A stretch of DNA of 9,471 nucleotides from DATBMY01 sp036554605 (lineage in GTDB: Bacteria; Acidobacteriota; Blastocatellia; UBA7656), in assembly GCA_036554605.1 (NCBI GenBank), contig DATBMY010000493.1, positions 1 to 9,471 on the forward strand, in the 5' to 3' direction. Positions 1 to 6,371 of the stretch are shown piece after piece. A model generated the notes under the pieces. It made no database searches, was not told the DNA's origin, and saw only the letters and a program-made list of their open reading frames with translations. Both the position numbers and the translations under genes were made by a program. Each line of letters opens with the position of its first letter. The first letter of the stretch is position 1.

Positions 1-839
1 CCGTCAAAATCATCACATAGGATCGTGACTTCGCCCGCGGTCGCTACTGGCGCAGGCAACGGCGGCATCTCGGGCACCTTGAGTTCCCGGCCGAACTCGT
101 CTGAAAAAACCTCGGCGGCCGTTCGCCCGCTCTCGGGGTCGCGGCGCTCGGTCAGCAGGTAGGTTTGAAACTTGATAAGTATGTCGTTCAACTCTCCGGT
201 GGGCACGGTCAACTCGTCGCATCCGAACAGCTCGCAGAAGGCGTTGCACTGCTCGCGCTGCGCCTGTTCAAGCGCCTCGGGCGATTCTATCTCCTCAAAC
301 GCCTTGCGCATTTCGAGCCATGCGGTGGCCGTTGCGCGGTCGGGCATTATGAATTGCAACCCGGAGAATATGAACTGGTCTTTAAGCGGCAGCAGCCGCG
401 CTACTATGTACTGCCCGCGCTTGAACGGGGTCCGGTCGACTTTCGTGCTGGTGATGATCTCTATTTCGTCGCCCGAGTCGAGGTCTTTCAGCAAGACCGA
501 GTTCTTTCCAAGCGAGCGAATCTCGAATACCGACTGTATGGAGTCTTGCCAGTCGAGCAGGATGGCCTGTTGCTCGGGACTTAATCCCGATTGAGAGAAG
601 AGGAAGTGGTCTATCGCGCCTTCGCCGTTATCATCGAACCATTCGAATAGGAACCAATCGCGGACGCTTTCAGTTTCATGCTCGTCTGCGGGTTCGGCCA
701 TCTCGAAGAATAATCTCTGCTGGCGTTCGTACTCGCCTTTAAGCGGCCCCTCGAACGCGAAAGTTGCGAGTTCGCGCCTAAGCTCCTCCGCCTGCTTTAA
801 TAGGTTACCTGAGCTGGCTGATTGCGAAGCTGTTGACAT
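1..839 (-). CDS. SEC-C-like family protein, N-terminal part (gene cut by left edge)
   Basis: The minus-strand frame from the ATG at 839 is open to the window edge, giving 279 codons without a stop; the C-terminus is missing. GAGGAG lies seven bases before the ATG, which fixes the start. From family memory the pattern resembles the N-terminal region of large soluble proteins that end in a SEC-C zinc motif: an aromatic block around residues 62-68 (WFLFEWF), LSPEQQAILLDW at 86-97, SVFEI at 103-107, a 'VLLKDLDSGDE' strand pair at 115-125, a GQYIVARLLP strand at 142-151, and a helical LIKFQTYLLTERRDPESG segment at 221-238. No Cys-rich SEC-C motif is visible in the part present; it would lie beyond the edge. 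Biochemical role unknown. The protein has no signal peptide and is acidic. It lies 104 bases downstream of the HEAT gene on the same strand but has its own candidate promoter. The ORF is secure; the family call is tentative. Confidence 0.7.
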   Translation of the reverse strand, partial: MSTASQSASSGNLLKQAEELRRELATFAFEGPLKGEYERQQRLFFEMAEPADEHETESVRDWFLFEWFDDNGEGAIDHFLFSQSGLSPEQQAILLDWQDSIQSVFEIRSLGKNSVLLKDLDSGDEIEIITSTKVDRTPFKRGQYIVARLLPLKDQFIFSGLQFIMPDRATATAWLEMRKAFEEIESPEALEQAQREQCNAFCELFGCDELTVPTGELNDILIKFQTYLLTERRDPESGRTAAEVFSDEFGRELKVPEMPPLPAPVATAGEVTILCDDFD

Positions 840-886
840 AAATTCTCCTCACTCATCTCGTTTCCTCTTTCAAGCGCGACCTAGAA

Positions 887-916
887 ATTCTAGTCCTCGG
901 TTTTGATTCGCGTCAA
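887..916 (-). promoter_or_regulatory. Candidate sigma-70 promoter for the SEC-C-like gene
   Basis: On the minus strand, TTGACG (911-916) and TAGAAT (887-892) are separated by 18 bases; each hexamer matches the vegetative consensus at five of six positions. The predicted start near 880 would give a leader of about 40 bases before the ATG at 839. A perfect 13-bp palindrome, CTAGAAATTCTAG (881-893), covers the -10 element and could be an operator or a coincidence. Confidence 0.5.
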
Positions 917-943
917 TGAGCTAAGCGTGTGTGAAGGGTAAGA

Positions 944-1729
944 TTATTGGCGCCGTATGGCTTCGAGGGCTTCGATAGCCAGCCGGCTCAGGTGCGGATC
1001 GTTGCTGCGCGATGCGCGATCGAGCGCGGGTTCGGCCGCGCGCGCGCCAATCAGGCCGAGCGCCGTAGCAGCCTGACGCCGGACCTCGTTAGCCTGATCG
1101 GATGTGAGCAGTCTGATCAGATCGTTTACCGCCGGCTCGCTCGCGCGCCCGTTGACCCCAAGCGCGCGGGCCGCGTATGCGCGTATAAAATCATTCTTCT
1201 CCTTTAGCGCGGACGCGAGCGGCGTGACCGCCGCGGGGTCTTTATAATTGCCTAGCGCAACTGCCGCGGCCGCCCGGACCTCTACATCTTTGTCCCGGGA
1301 TAATGCGGCGACGAGCGGCGCTGTCGCCTGCGTGCTTGCGTATTGCCCGAGCGCGTACGCGGCCGACTTTCGCACGAAGGGCCGCTTATCTTTAGCCAGA
1401 AGCGCGGCGATTAGCGAAATGTGATCGGGGTTGCGCAACTGGGCAAGACCGGAAACGGCGGCCGCGCGAACGGGCTCCGAGGAATCGTTGAGGGCGCCGG
1501 CAAGCGCGGGGGCCGCATCGGCGCTCCCGGTTGCCGTCAGCATCAAGACCGCGGTCCTGCGCTCCTCTTCGTCGGATGATTTGAGCTGATCGGTAAATCG
1601 GGCGATATCATCCTGTGAGGTTTGCAACAAAGGTGAACTTGAGCGCGCAATCGAGACAAGACCGCCGTGTGCGGTCGCGAATATGGCAAGAAACAAAATA
1701 GAGAGACCGATTTTAAGGGGGCTTATCAA
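944..1729 (-). CDS. Exported HEAT-repeat protein
   Basis: This 261-residue protein starts with a hydrophobic segment (residues 6-24, following K6) that looks like a signal peptide or membrane anchor, so it probably acts outside the cytoplasm. The rest, about 40-260, is a run of roughly seven helical repeats of about 31 residues with the HEAT/PBS-lyase signature, seen as recurring VRAAAVxGLAQL / VRKSAAYALGQ / VRAAAAVALGNY / IRAYAARALG / VRRQAATALG blocks. Such alpha-solenoids are scaffolds for protein binding; no catalytic residues are seen. The start codon is TTG at 1729, with AGAGG nine bases upstream and an in-frame TAG just before that, so no longer version is possible. It follows the 90-residue gene by only 25 bases and is probably cotranscribed with it. 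The partner or pathway cannot be read from the sequence. The fold call is secure. Confidence 0.88.
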   Translation of the reverse strand: MISPLKIGLSILFLAIFATAHGGLVSIARSSSPLLQTSQDDIARFTDQLKSSDEEERRTAVLMLTATGSADAAPALAGALNDSSEPVRAAAVSGLAQLRNPDHISLIAALLAKDKRPFVRKSAAYALGQYASTQATAPLVAALSRDKDVEVRAAAAVALGNYKDPAAVTPLASALKEKNDFIRAYAARALGVNGRASEPAVNDLIRLLTSDQANEVRRQAATALGLIGARAAEPALDRASRSNDPHLSRLAIEALEAIRRQ

Positions 1730-1754
1730 CTCAAAAGACCTCTACCCCGACCTT

Positions 1755-2027
1755 TCAGCTCGGTTTACCCGATGCGGCGTACATAGCCGCCCGGTGCTCG
1801 GCCTGTCGACGCACGCGGTCCCATTCAGTCACCACGCGAGCGCGCCGGTTCTCTAAGGAATCGGCGAGGACCGAGACTAGCTCATCATCGAAAAGGTCAG
1901 GCTTGGAGGCTTGCTCGCGTAGAGATTCCATGATGCTTATGTAATCTGAAACCTCCGCGATCTCCGAATCGGTCAGCGTATCCAACTTGATTTTGAGTGC
2001 CTGGCGATCAGTCTTGCGCTCTCCCAT
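1755..2027 (-). CDS. Small helical protein of unknown function (90 aa)
   Basis: I do not recognise a named family. The protein is short, charged and predicted helical throughout, with no signal peptide or membrane segment, so it is probably cytoplasmic. Residues 15-36 (a 'LDTLTDSEIAEVSDYI' stretch) vaguely recall the short N-terminal helix of DUF2281/VapB-like antitoxins, but no toxin gene sits next to it. The C-terminal half is rich in Arg and Glu (ENRRARVVTEWDRVRRQAEHRA). A longer frame from 2066 exists, but AAGGAGG lies six bases before the ATG at 2027, so I choose the 2027 start. It is the first gene of a leftward unit with the HEAT gene 25 bases downstream. The perfect ribosome binding site and good coding character make it a real gene; its function is open. 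Confidence 0.75.
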   Translation of the reverse strand: MGERKTDRQALKIKLDTLTDSEIAEVSDYISIMESLREQASKPDLFDDELVSVLADSLENRRARVVTEWDRVRRQAEHRAAMYAASGKPS

Positions 2028-2180
2028 CGTGCCCTCCTTTTCGAGCGACCGCGGGAGCTCGACCACTGACGTGGCAGGTCATCCCGCTGGAGGATTATTT
2101 ACACTCTTGCGTGAGACTATGCCCACGACTTGAATCATATTTTCGATTATATCCAGACCTTTCTAATATGATCTGTGGCC

Positions 2181-2209
2181 ATAATATCCGATAAAGGTTC
2201 TCAAATCAA
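2181..2209 (-). promoter_or_regulatory. Candidate sigma-70 promoter for the leftward unit
   Basis: On the minus strand, TTGATT (2204-2209) and TATTAT (2181-2186) are 17 bases apart. The leader to the ATG at 2027 would be nearly 150 bases. A perfect TATAAT also occurs on the minus strand at 2146-2151, but without a good -35 at the usual distance; either could be used. The region is AT-rich compared with its surroundings. Confidence 0.42.
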
Positions 2210-2221
2210 GCATTACCGCTG

Positions 2222-2251
2222 TTGACACTCACTGTGCGCGAAACCTAAAAT
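2222..2251 (+). promoter_or_regulatory. Sigma-70 promoter of the DUF6677-like/microprotein pair
   Basis: TTGACA (2222-2227), perfect to consensus, and TAAAAT (2246-2251), five of six, are separated by 18 bases. The expected start near 2258 gives a leader of about 27 bases before the TTG start codon at 2285. Confidence 0.6.
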
Positions 2252-2284
2252 TAGCTTTTCGACGACCACCAAAAGGAGCTTGCC

Positions 2285-2764
2285 TTGCAATCAGGAGACG
2301 GAGTGAGCGAGAACGTGGCGCGGGAGTATACGGGGCGACCCATGGTGGTCGAAGGCTTAAGGCCCTATCCGGCCGGCCAGAGAGTTGCCGCGGTGATCGC
2401 GGCCTGGCTTGTGCCGGGCGCCGGTCACCTCGTCCTTGGCCGATTTGGGCGAGCCGCCATCTTTTTCATCACAATCATCGGCGCATTCGCCCTCGGGTTG
2501 AGCCTTGAAGGGCGGTTGTACTGGCCTATGGCCGCTGAACCGCCTTCGTCAATTGGCTACGACCTGATAAGCGTGCTCTGGACCTTCGCGCAGATCGGGA
2601 CCGGGCTCTGTTACGCGGTTTCATACCTGTTCGGGTTCGGCACCATGCCCCAGCCCGAATCTCCCACTTTCGAATACGGTCATAGCTTTATGGTGCTGGC
2701 GGGTCTGTTGAATTACCTCATAATCTACGACGCTTTCGACATCGCCGCGGGGAGGAAGCGCTGA
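2285..2764 (+). CDS. DUF6677-like integral membrane protein
   Basis: This is a 159-residue inner-membrane protein with about four hydrophobic segments (near residues 34-51, 56-75, 92-118 and 134-152). The WLVPGAGHLVLGRFGRA stretch (41-57) recalls the PGxGxxYLGR turn of TM2-type proteins and, from memory, the DUF6677 family that is common in acidobacteria. No enzymatic residues are apparent, so the role is unknown. The start codon is TTG at 2285: AAGGAG (2273-2278) lies six bases before it, and no ATG is better placed. The C-terminus (GRKR) is basic. The stop overlaps the start of the next gene by one base (TGATG), which indicates translational coupling. It has its own strong promoter just upstream. 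The membrane call is firm; the DUF name is from recollection and should be confirmed by a profile search. Confidence 0.8.
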   Translation: MQSGDGVSENVAREYTGRPMVVEGLRPYPAGQRVAAVIAAWLVPGAGHLVLGRFGRAAIFFITIIGAFALGLSLEGRLYWPMAAEPPSSIGYDLISVLWTFAQIGTGLCYAVSYLFGFGTMPQPESPTFEYGHSFMVLAGLLNYLIIYDAFDIAAGRKR

Positions 2765-2937
2765 TGCATTTCTTGATGATGGCGATGTACGCGGCCATTG
2801 CGGCGATAGTTCTTGCGACCATAGACCCGAAGACCGAGACGGCCGGGGAGCGCCTCAGGCATGGCTTGAAGATATTCGGCGCGTTTCTCGGCATTGGCCT
2901 GCTGATCTCCTGGGTGCTTTATCCAATACCCTGGTGA
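2764..2937 (+). CDS. Small two-helix membrane protein (57 aa)
   Basis: The ATG at 2764 overlaps the TGA of the preceding gene by one base, and the frame runs 57 codons to a TGA at 2935-2937. The protein has two hydrophobic stretches, about residues 3-20 (MMAMYAAIAAIVLATI) and 36-54, joined by a short charged loop (DPKTETAGERLRHG). It is therefore probably an inner-membrane hairpin microprotein. There is no family I recognise. The one-base overlap and the lack of its own ribosome binding site suggest that it is translated by coupling to the DUF6677-like gene and that the two products work together, perhaps as a complex. The alternative is a chance ORF, but the codon pattern (G/C-rich third positions, normal hydrophobic periodicity) and the placement argue for a real gene. 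Confidence 0.72.
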   Translation: MHFLMMAMYAAIAAIVLATIDPKTETAGERLRHGLKIFGAFLGIGLLISWVLYPIPW

Positions 2938-2990
2938 GGTCGGGTTTCGGTCTTTATTACGACAGGGGTTTGTGAACTTCCTTCAGGTGG

Positions 2991-3019
2991 TTGACATATT
3001 TTACTTATCGTTTTAGATT
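2991..3019 (+). promoter_or_regulatory. Candidate sigma-70 promoter of the kinase gene
   Basis: TTGACA (2991-2996) is followed after 17 bases by TAGATT (3014-3019, four of six to consensus). The start would lie near 3026, leaving a leader of about 107 bases. Within this leader, GTGGT (3051-3055) and ACCAC (3071-3075) form a weak five-pair inverted repeat. The 11-base word CGGGTTTCGGT occurs on both sides of the promoter (2941-2951 and 3092-3102). Confidence 0.52.
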
Positions 3020-3132
3020 GCGGGCCTGGCTGATAAAAATGGGCCGCGGTGTGGTAACATTCTCGGGGTAACCACCTGCAATCTCTGCCAGCGGGTTTCG
3101 GTAACGTAAGATTCAAGGGTGCGAGGTATCAA

Positions 3133-4782
3133 ATGATAGGGAAGGTCGTCGGCACATACAAAATAACTGACAAGATCGGCGAAGGCGGCATGGGCGCCGT
3201 TTATCTGGGCATCGACACGATGCTCGAACGCGAGGTCGCGGTAAAGATGCTGCGCCCTGAATTGTCGAGCCAGGAGCATATCGTGGAGCGGTTCCGCGCC
3301 GAGGCAGTGACGCTCGCCAAGCTGAATCATCCGAACATAGCGACCCTTTACAGCTTCTTGCAGCAGGACGGCGACTACTTCATGGTAATGGAGTTCGTGC
3401 GCGGCCAAACGCTCGAAGATCATATACGCAAGAATGGGGCGATGGATTGGAACCGCGCGATACTGATGTTCTGCCAGGCGCTGGAAGGGATTGACCACGC
3501 GCATTCCATGGGCATAATCCATCGCGACATCAAGCCGGCCAACCTCATGATAACCGAATCGGGGTCCGTAAAGGTCATGGATTTCGGGATCGCGCGCGTG
3601 CTCGGGACATCGCGGCTGACCCGGCAGGGCGGCGTTGTCGGCACGGTCGAATATATGTCGCCGGAGCAGGTGCGCGGCCTTGAGGGCGACGCGCGGTCAG
3701 ACGTTTATTCGCTCGGGATATTACTATACGAAATGCTCACGGGGCGCGTGCCGTTTCAAAGCAACAGCGAGTACGATCTGATGAAAGCGCAGATTGAAGA
3801 AGCGCCCAAACCTCCAAGGTCTTTTACACCGCAGATCCCGCTCCAGGTAGAGCAGGCCATAATGCGCTCGCTTGCGAAGAAGCCGGAAGCCAGGTACCAG
3901 ACCGCGGGCGAGTTCCGAGCGATCCTGCTAGGGACGCTGGGCGCCTCTACGAACCCGCTCGCTTCAAAGGCGGCGGGCTACTCTGCGCCGGTTACAAAGA
4001 TCATAGAACCGATGCAGAGCGCTCCGATCTCGGGTGATACCGCGGCGGCCAAAATTGCCGAACCCGCCGACAGGGGCACCGTCGCTTACGTCTCTGGCAT
4101 CCCCGTCGTGGGGGCAAGCAGTAGATCAAAGGATACGCTGGAGGATGAAGCGAGCAACTCGGGCCCGATAGCCGCGCCGCGAACCGATGAGAGACCGGCC
4201 GCACCCGCCGCCGTTGCTACGCCGACGACCTCGGTTGCGCGCCGCGGGCTCGGTTGGAAGCATTATACGGCCGCCGCTGGCGTGATTGTTGCCGCCGTCG
4301 CGGCCGCGATTGCTTATGTGCAATTTGGTGCGAGCCAGCCGGCGCAGATGAACGACGCGGCGCAGCCAGCCGCCGTGGTCGAGCCCGCGCCGCAACCCGA
4401 GTCCGCGAACGCGAATGTTTCCGACGCCGCCGCGGCCTTGCCGCTCGAACCGGAAAACTCAAACGAGTCATCTCAGAACGTGAACCGCCTGGATCCCTAC
4501 CGGCATGCGCGCACGCGCGATGCGGCAAATAATAATGGCTCCGCGACCGCACAGCCTGTAGATTCCACCCCCGAGCCCGTCGATACAAAGCCAGCTCAGA
4601 CCATTGCTCAGCCGGAGGTTCAGCCGCAGCCGCAACAGCCGCAGGTGGCGACCAGCCAGAACCAGAACGCGGCCGCGGCCAAGGACGAAAAGAAGAAGAA
4701 AGGTGGCGGCGTCGGAGGCTTCTTTAAGAAGGTTTTCGGCGGAGGAGAGAAGAAGAATAACAAGAACGCTAAGAAGCCATAG
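3133..4782 (+). CDS. Transmembrane PknB-like serine/threonine protein kinase
   Basis: The protein transfers phosphate from ATP to Ser/Thr residues of partner proteins and is anchored in the inner membrane. The Hanks-type catalytic domain spans about residues 9-265 and is complete: glycine loop GEGGMG (16-21), ATP-binding lysine in VAVK (K38), helix-C glutamate (E57), HRDIKPAN catalytic loop (D132, N137), DFG (150-152), and the TVEYMSPEQ end of the activation segment (171-179). A linker of about 110 residues leads to one membrane helix (about 378-397). The remaining 150 residues should lie outside: they are rich in Ala, Pro, Gln and Asn, have no PASTA or other sensor domain, and end in a Lys/Gly-rich tail with FFKKVFGGG. 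GAGG lies six bases before the ATG. The gene stands alone with its own promoter and terminator. Substrates are not evident. Of 19 Ile codons in the kinase domain I count nine ATA. Confidence 0.95.
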   Translation: MIGKVVGTYKITDKIGEGGMGAVYLGIDTMLEREVAVKMLRPELSSQEHIVERFRAEAVTLAKLNHPNIATLYSFLQQDGDYFMVMEFVRGQTLEDHIRKNGAMDWNRAILMFCQALEGIDHAHSMGIIHRDIKPANLMITESGSVKVMDFGIARVLGTSRLTRQGGVVGTVEYMSPEQVRGLEGDARSDVYSLGILLYEMLTGRVPFQSNSEYDLMKAQIEEAPKPPRSFTPQIPLQVEQAIMRSLAKKPEARYQTAGEFRAILLGTLGASTNPLASKAAGYSAPVTKIIEPMQSAPISGDTAAAKIAEPADRGTVAYVSGIPVVGASSRSKDTLEDEASNSGPIAAPRTDERPAAPAAVATPTTSVARRGLGWKHYTAAAGVIVAAVAAAIAYVQFGASQPAQMNDAAQPAAVVEPAPQPESANANVSDAAAALPLEPENSNESSQNVNRLDPYRHARTRDAANNNGSATAQPVDSTPEPVDTKPAQTIAQPEVQPQPQQPQVATSQNQNAAAAKDEKKKKGGGVGGFFKKVFGGGEKKNNKNAKKP

Positions 4783-4804
4783 GCTGGCGTCAATATAACC
4801 GTAT

Positions 4805-4851
4805 GCGAAGGGCGAAGGATCACGCAATCCTTCGCCCTTCGCTTTTTATTT
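4805..4851 (+). terminator. Strong intrinsic terminator after the kinase gene
   Basis: A perfect 16-bp stem (4805-4820 with 4827-4842, arm GCGAAGGGCGAAGGAT) closes a six-base loop (CACGCA) and is followed at once by TTTTTATTT. It sits 22 bases after the kinase stop. The T-tract runs into the stop codon of the convergent beta-CASP gene (4850-4852), so the hairpin probably also serves as the 3' end of that transcript, although the minus strand lacks a clear T-run. Confidence 0.92.
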
Positions 4852-6244
4852 ACCGAATCTCGACGCGTTGCCTGTATTCCGGAATGGTTACTTCCCAGCC
4901 GAGCTTCGACTCGATCAGATCGTGGAGAGCTTGCGCGGAGTCAGGTTCGCCATGCGTTATGAAGGTCGTGCGCGGCACGAGCTTGAAGCCTTCGAGCCAG
5001 CGCAGTATCTCGGACGAATCGGCGTGTGCCGACAGGCTGCTTATGGTCTCGATGCGGGCCCGCACCGGCACCATCTCGCCATGGATCTTTATCTCCTTTT
5101 CACCGTCGAGAAGCCTGCGGCCGCGCGTGCCCGCCGCCTGATATCCTACAAGAATGACCGCGCTTGCGGGATCGGGAAGAAACCGCGCGAGGTGATGAAG
5201 GACGCGCCCGGCCGTGGCCATGCCCGAAGCCGATATTATTACCGCCGGGCCGGCGATAGCGTCGAGCGCCTTGGAAGCGCTGCGCCCCTGCGCGAGATTG
5301 AAATTGCTCGTCGCCAGCGCGTTGCGGTTTGCGCGGCGCAATTCCGCCATCCCCTTATCGTGGTCGTCCGTGTACTTTATATAAAGACGGGTTGCCGAGG
5401 CTCCCATCGGAGTGTCCACGGCTACGGGTAGCACAGGGATGCGCCCTTCGTCCTCAAGCTCGCGAAGATAATAGACCAGAAGCTGTGTTCGACCTATGGC
5501 GAACGCGGGGATGATTATCTTGCCTCCGCGCTCGGCCGTGGAGTTGATGATCTCGGCGAGCCGCTGCTTCGGATTTGTCTTGTCGTGCAGCCGGTTGCCA
5601 TATGTCGATTCGACAAGCAAATAGTTCGCGCCTTCGACCTCAGAAGGATCGTTTAGTATAGGCTCGCCGTAACGGCCTATGTCGCCAGAAAAGAGCACGG
5701 AAAAGGGCTCGGAACCGGTCTCGGATATATCGAAGCGGACAAAGCTCGATCCCAGTATGTGGCCGGCAGGTATGAAGCGCGCTTTTATGAACTTGCTAAG
5801 CTCTACCTCTTCGTTATAGGCGACCGGCCTGAGCTGTTTGAGCGCCCTGCTGGCATCCTGCTCGGTATAAAGCGGCAGGGCAGGGCGGTGTTTTGAGTAG
5901 CCGCGCTTGTTGGCATACTCCGCATCCTCTTCCTGTATGCGGGCCGAATCAGGCAGCATTATCTTTAGCAGCTCGGCGGTGGCTTTCGTGGCAAAGACCG
6001 GGCCGCTGAAGCCGTCGCGAACAAGGCGCGGCAGGTATCCTGAGTGGTCTATATGCGCATGCGTGAGAAGCACCCAACCAATGGATGCGGGGTTGATGGG
6101 AAGCTGCTCCCAGTTTCGTTGCCTCAGTTCTTTTAGCCCTTGAAACAGTCCGCAGTCTATCATCGCGCGGCTGCCTCCGACTTCGAGCACGTATTTTGAG
6201 CCGGTAACCGTGCCCGTTGCGCCGAGAAATTGCAAGTTCGCCAT
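4850..6244 (-). CDS. Beta-CASP metallo-beta-lactamase-fold ribonuclease
   Basis: This 464-residue cytoplasmic protein belongs to the CPSF73/YSH1-like branch of the metallo-beta-lactamase superfamily, which uses two zinc ions to cut RNA. The motifs are complete: GATGTVTGS near the N-terminus (8-16), motif 2 HAHIDHSG (H62, H64, D66, H67), motif 3 histidine in PAGHILGS (H162), motif 4 aspartate in FSGDIGR (D188), beta-CASP acid in VESTYGN (E212), SAHAD (H407), and the ITHGEP histidine (H431). The beta-CASP insert lies between about 210 and 390. Length and ending are normal for the bacterial and archaeal short forms that lack a KH domain. The exact activity (endo- or exonuclease) cannot be read from the sequence. 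The ATG at 6244 has no clear Shine-Dalgarno sequence (GTGTGACCGC precedes it), but the conserved first strand (ANLQFLGATGTVTG) begins at once, so the start is sound. It is divergent from the tetR gene. Confidence 0.95.
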   Translation of the reverse strand: MANLQFLGATGTVTGSKYVLEVGGSRAMIDCGLFQGLKELRQRNWEQLPINPASIGWVLLTHAHIDHSGYLPRLVRDGFSGPVFATKATAELLKIMLPDSARIQEEDAEYANKRGYSKHRPALPLYTEQDASRALKQLRPVAYNEEVELSKFIKARFIPAGHILGSSFVRFDISETGSEPFSVLFSGDIGRYGEPILNDPSEVEGANYLLVESTYGNRLHDKTNPKQRLAEIINSTAERGGKIIIPAFAIGRTQLLVYYLRELEDEGRIPVLPVAVDTPMGASATRLYIKYTDDHDKGMAELRRANRNALATSNFNLAQGRSASKALDAIAGPAVIISASGMATAGRVLHHLARFLPDPASAVILVGYQAAGTRGRRLLDGEKEIKIHGEMVPVRARIETISSLSAHADSSEILRWLEGFKLVPRTTFITHGEPDSAQALHDLIESKLGWEVTIPEYRQRVEIR

Positions 6245-6308
6245 GCGGTCACACTAGCAAACGACCCCGGCGCGCGGCAAGCAGACAGGATGATTCGATT
6301 TTTTTTAC

Positions 6309-6336
6309 TTGACACTGAAGATTTCTGGTTTATGCT
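6309..6336 (+). promoter_or_regulatory. Candidate promoter of the tetR gene
   Basis: TTGACA (6309-6314) and TATGCT (6331-6336) are 16 bases apart. The transcription start would fall near 6343, inside the inverted repeat at 6335-6349, which is the usual layout for repression by a TetR protein. Confidence 0.5.
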
Positions 6337-6349
6337 TAACGGTGTTAAG
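6335..6349 (+). promoter_or_regulatory. Operator-like inverted repeat upstream of tetR
   Basis: CTTAAC-GGT-GTTAAG is a perfect inverted repeat with six-base arms. It overlaps the end of the -10 element and the expected transcription start of the tetR gene. Its size and symmetry suit a TetR dimer site. A near copy occurs at 7002-7016. Since it lies between divergent genes, it could also affect the beta-CASP gene, but I see no convincing minus-strand promoter over it. Confidence 0.6.
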
Positions 6350-6371
6350 TGAAAGGACGTTGTTAATAGTC

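Noticed and set aside
172..594. Plus-strand frame of 140 codons (and an overlapping 139-codon frame from 165)
   Set aside because: Both lie opposite the long minus-strand frame that runs to the window edge with a good ribosome binding site; the translations are Ser- or Tyr/Leu-rich without family resemblance.
2919..3116. 65-codon minus-strand frame between the microprotein and the kinase
   Set aside because: It covers the kinase promoter and leader, has no Shine-Dalgarno sequence and shows no recognisable protein features.
4217..4588. Minus-strand Arg-rich frames opposite the kinase linker
   Set aside because: They are shadows of GC-rich Ala/Pro coding sequence, without start signals or family features.
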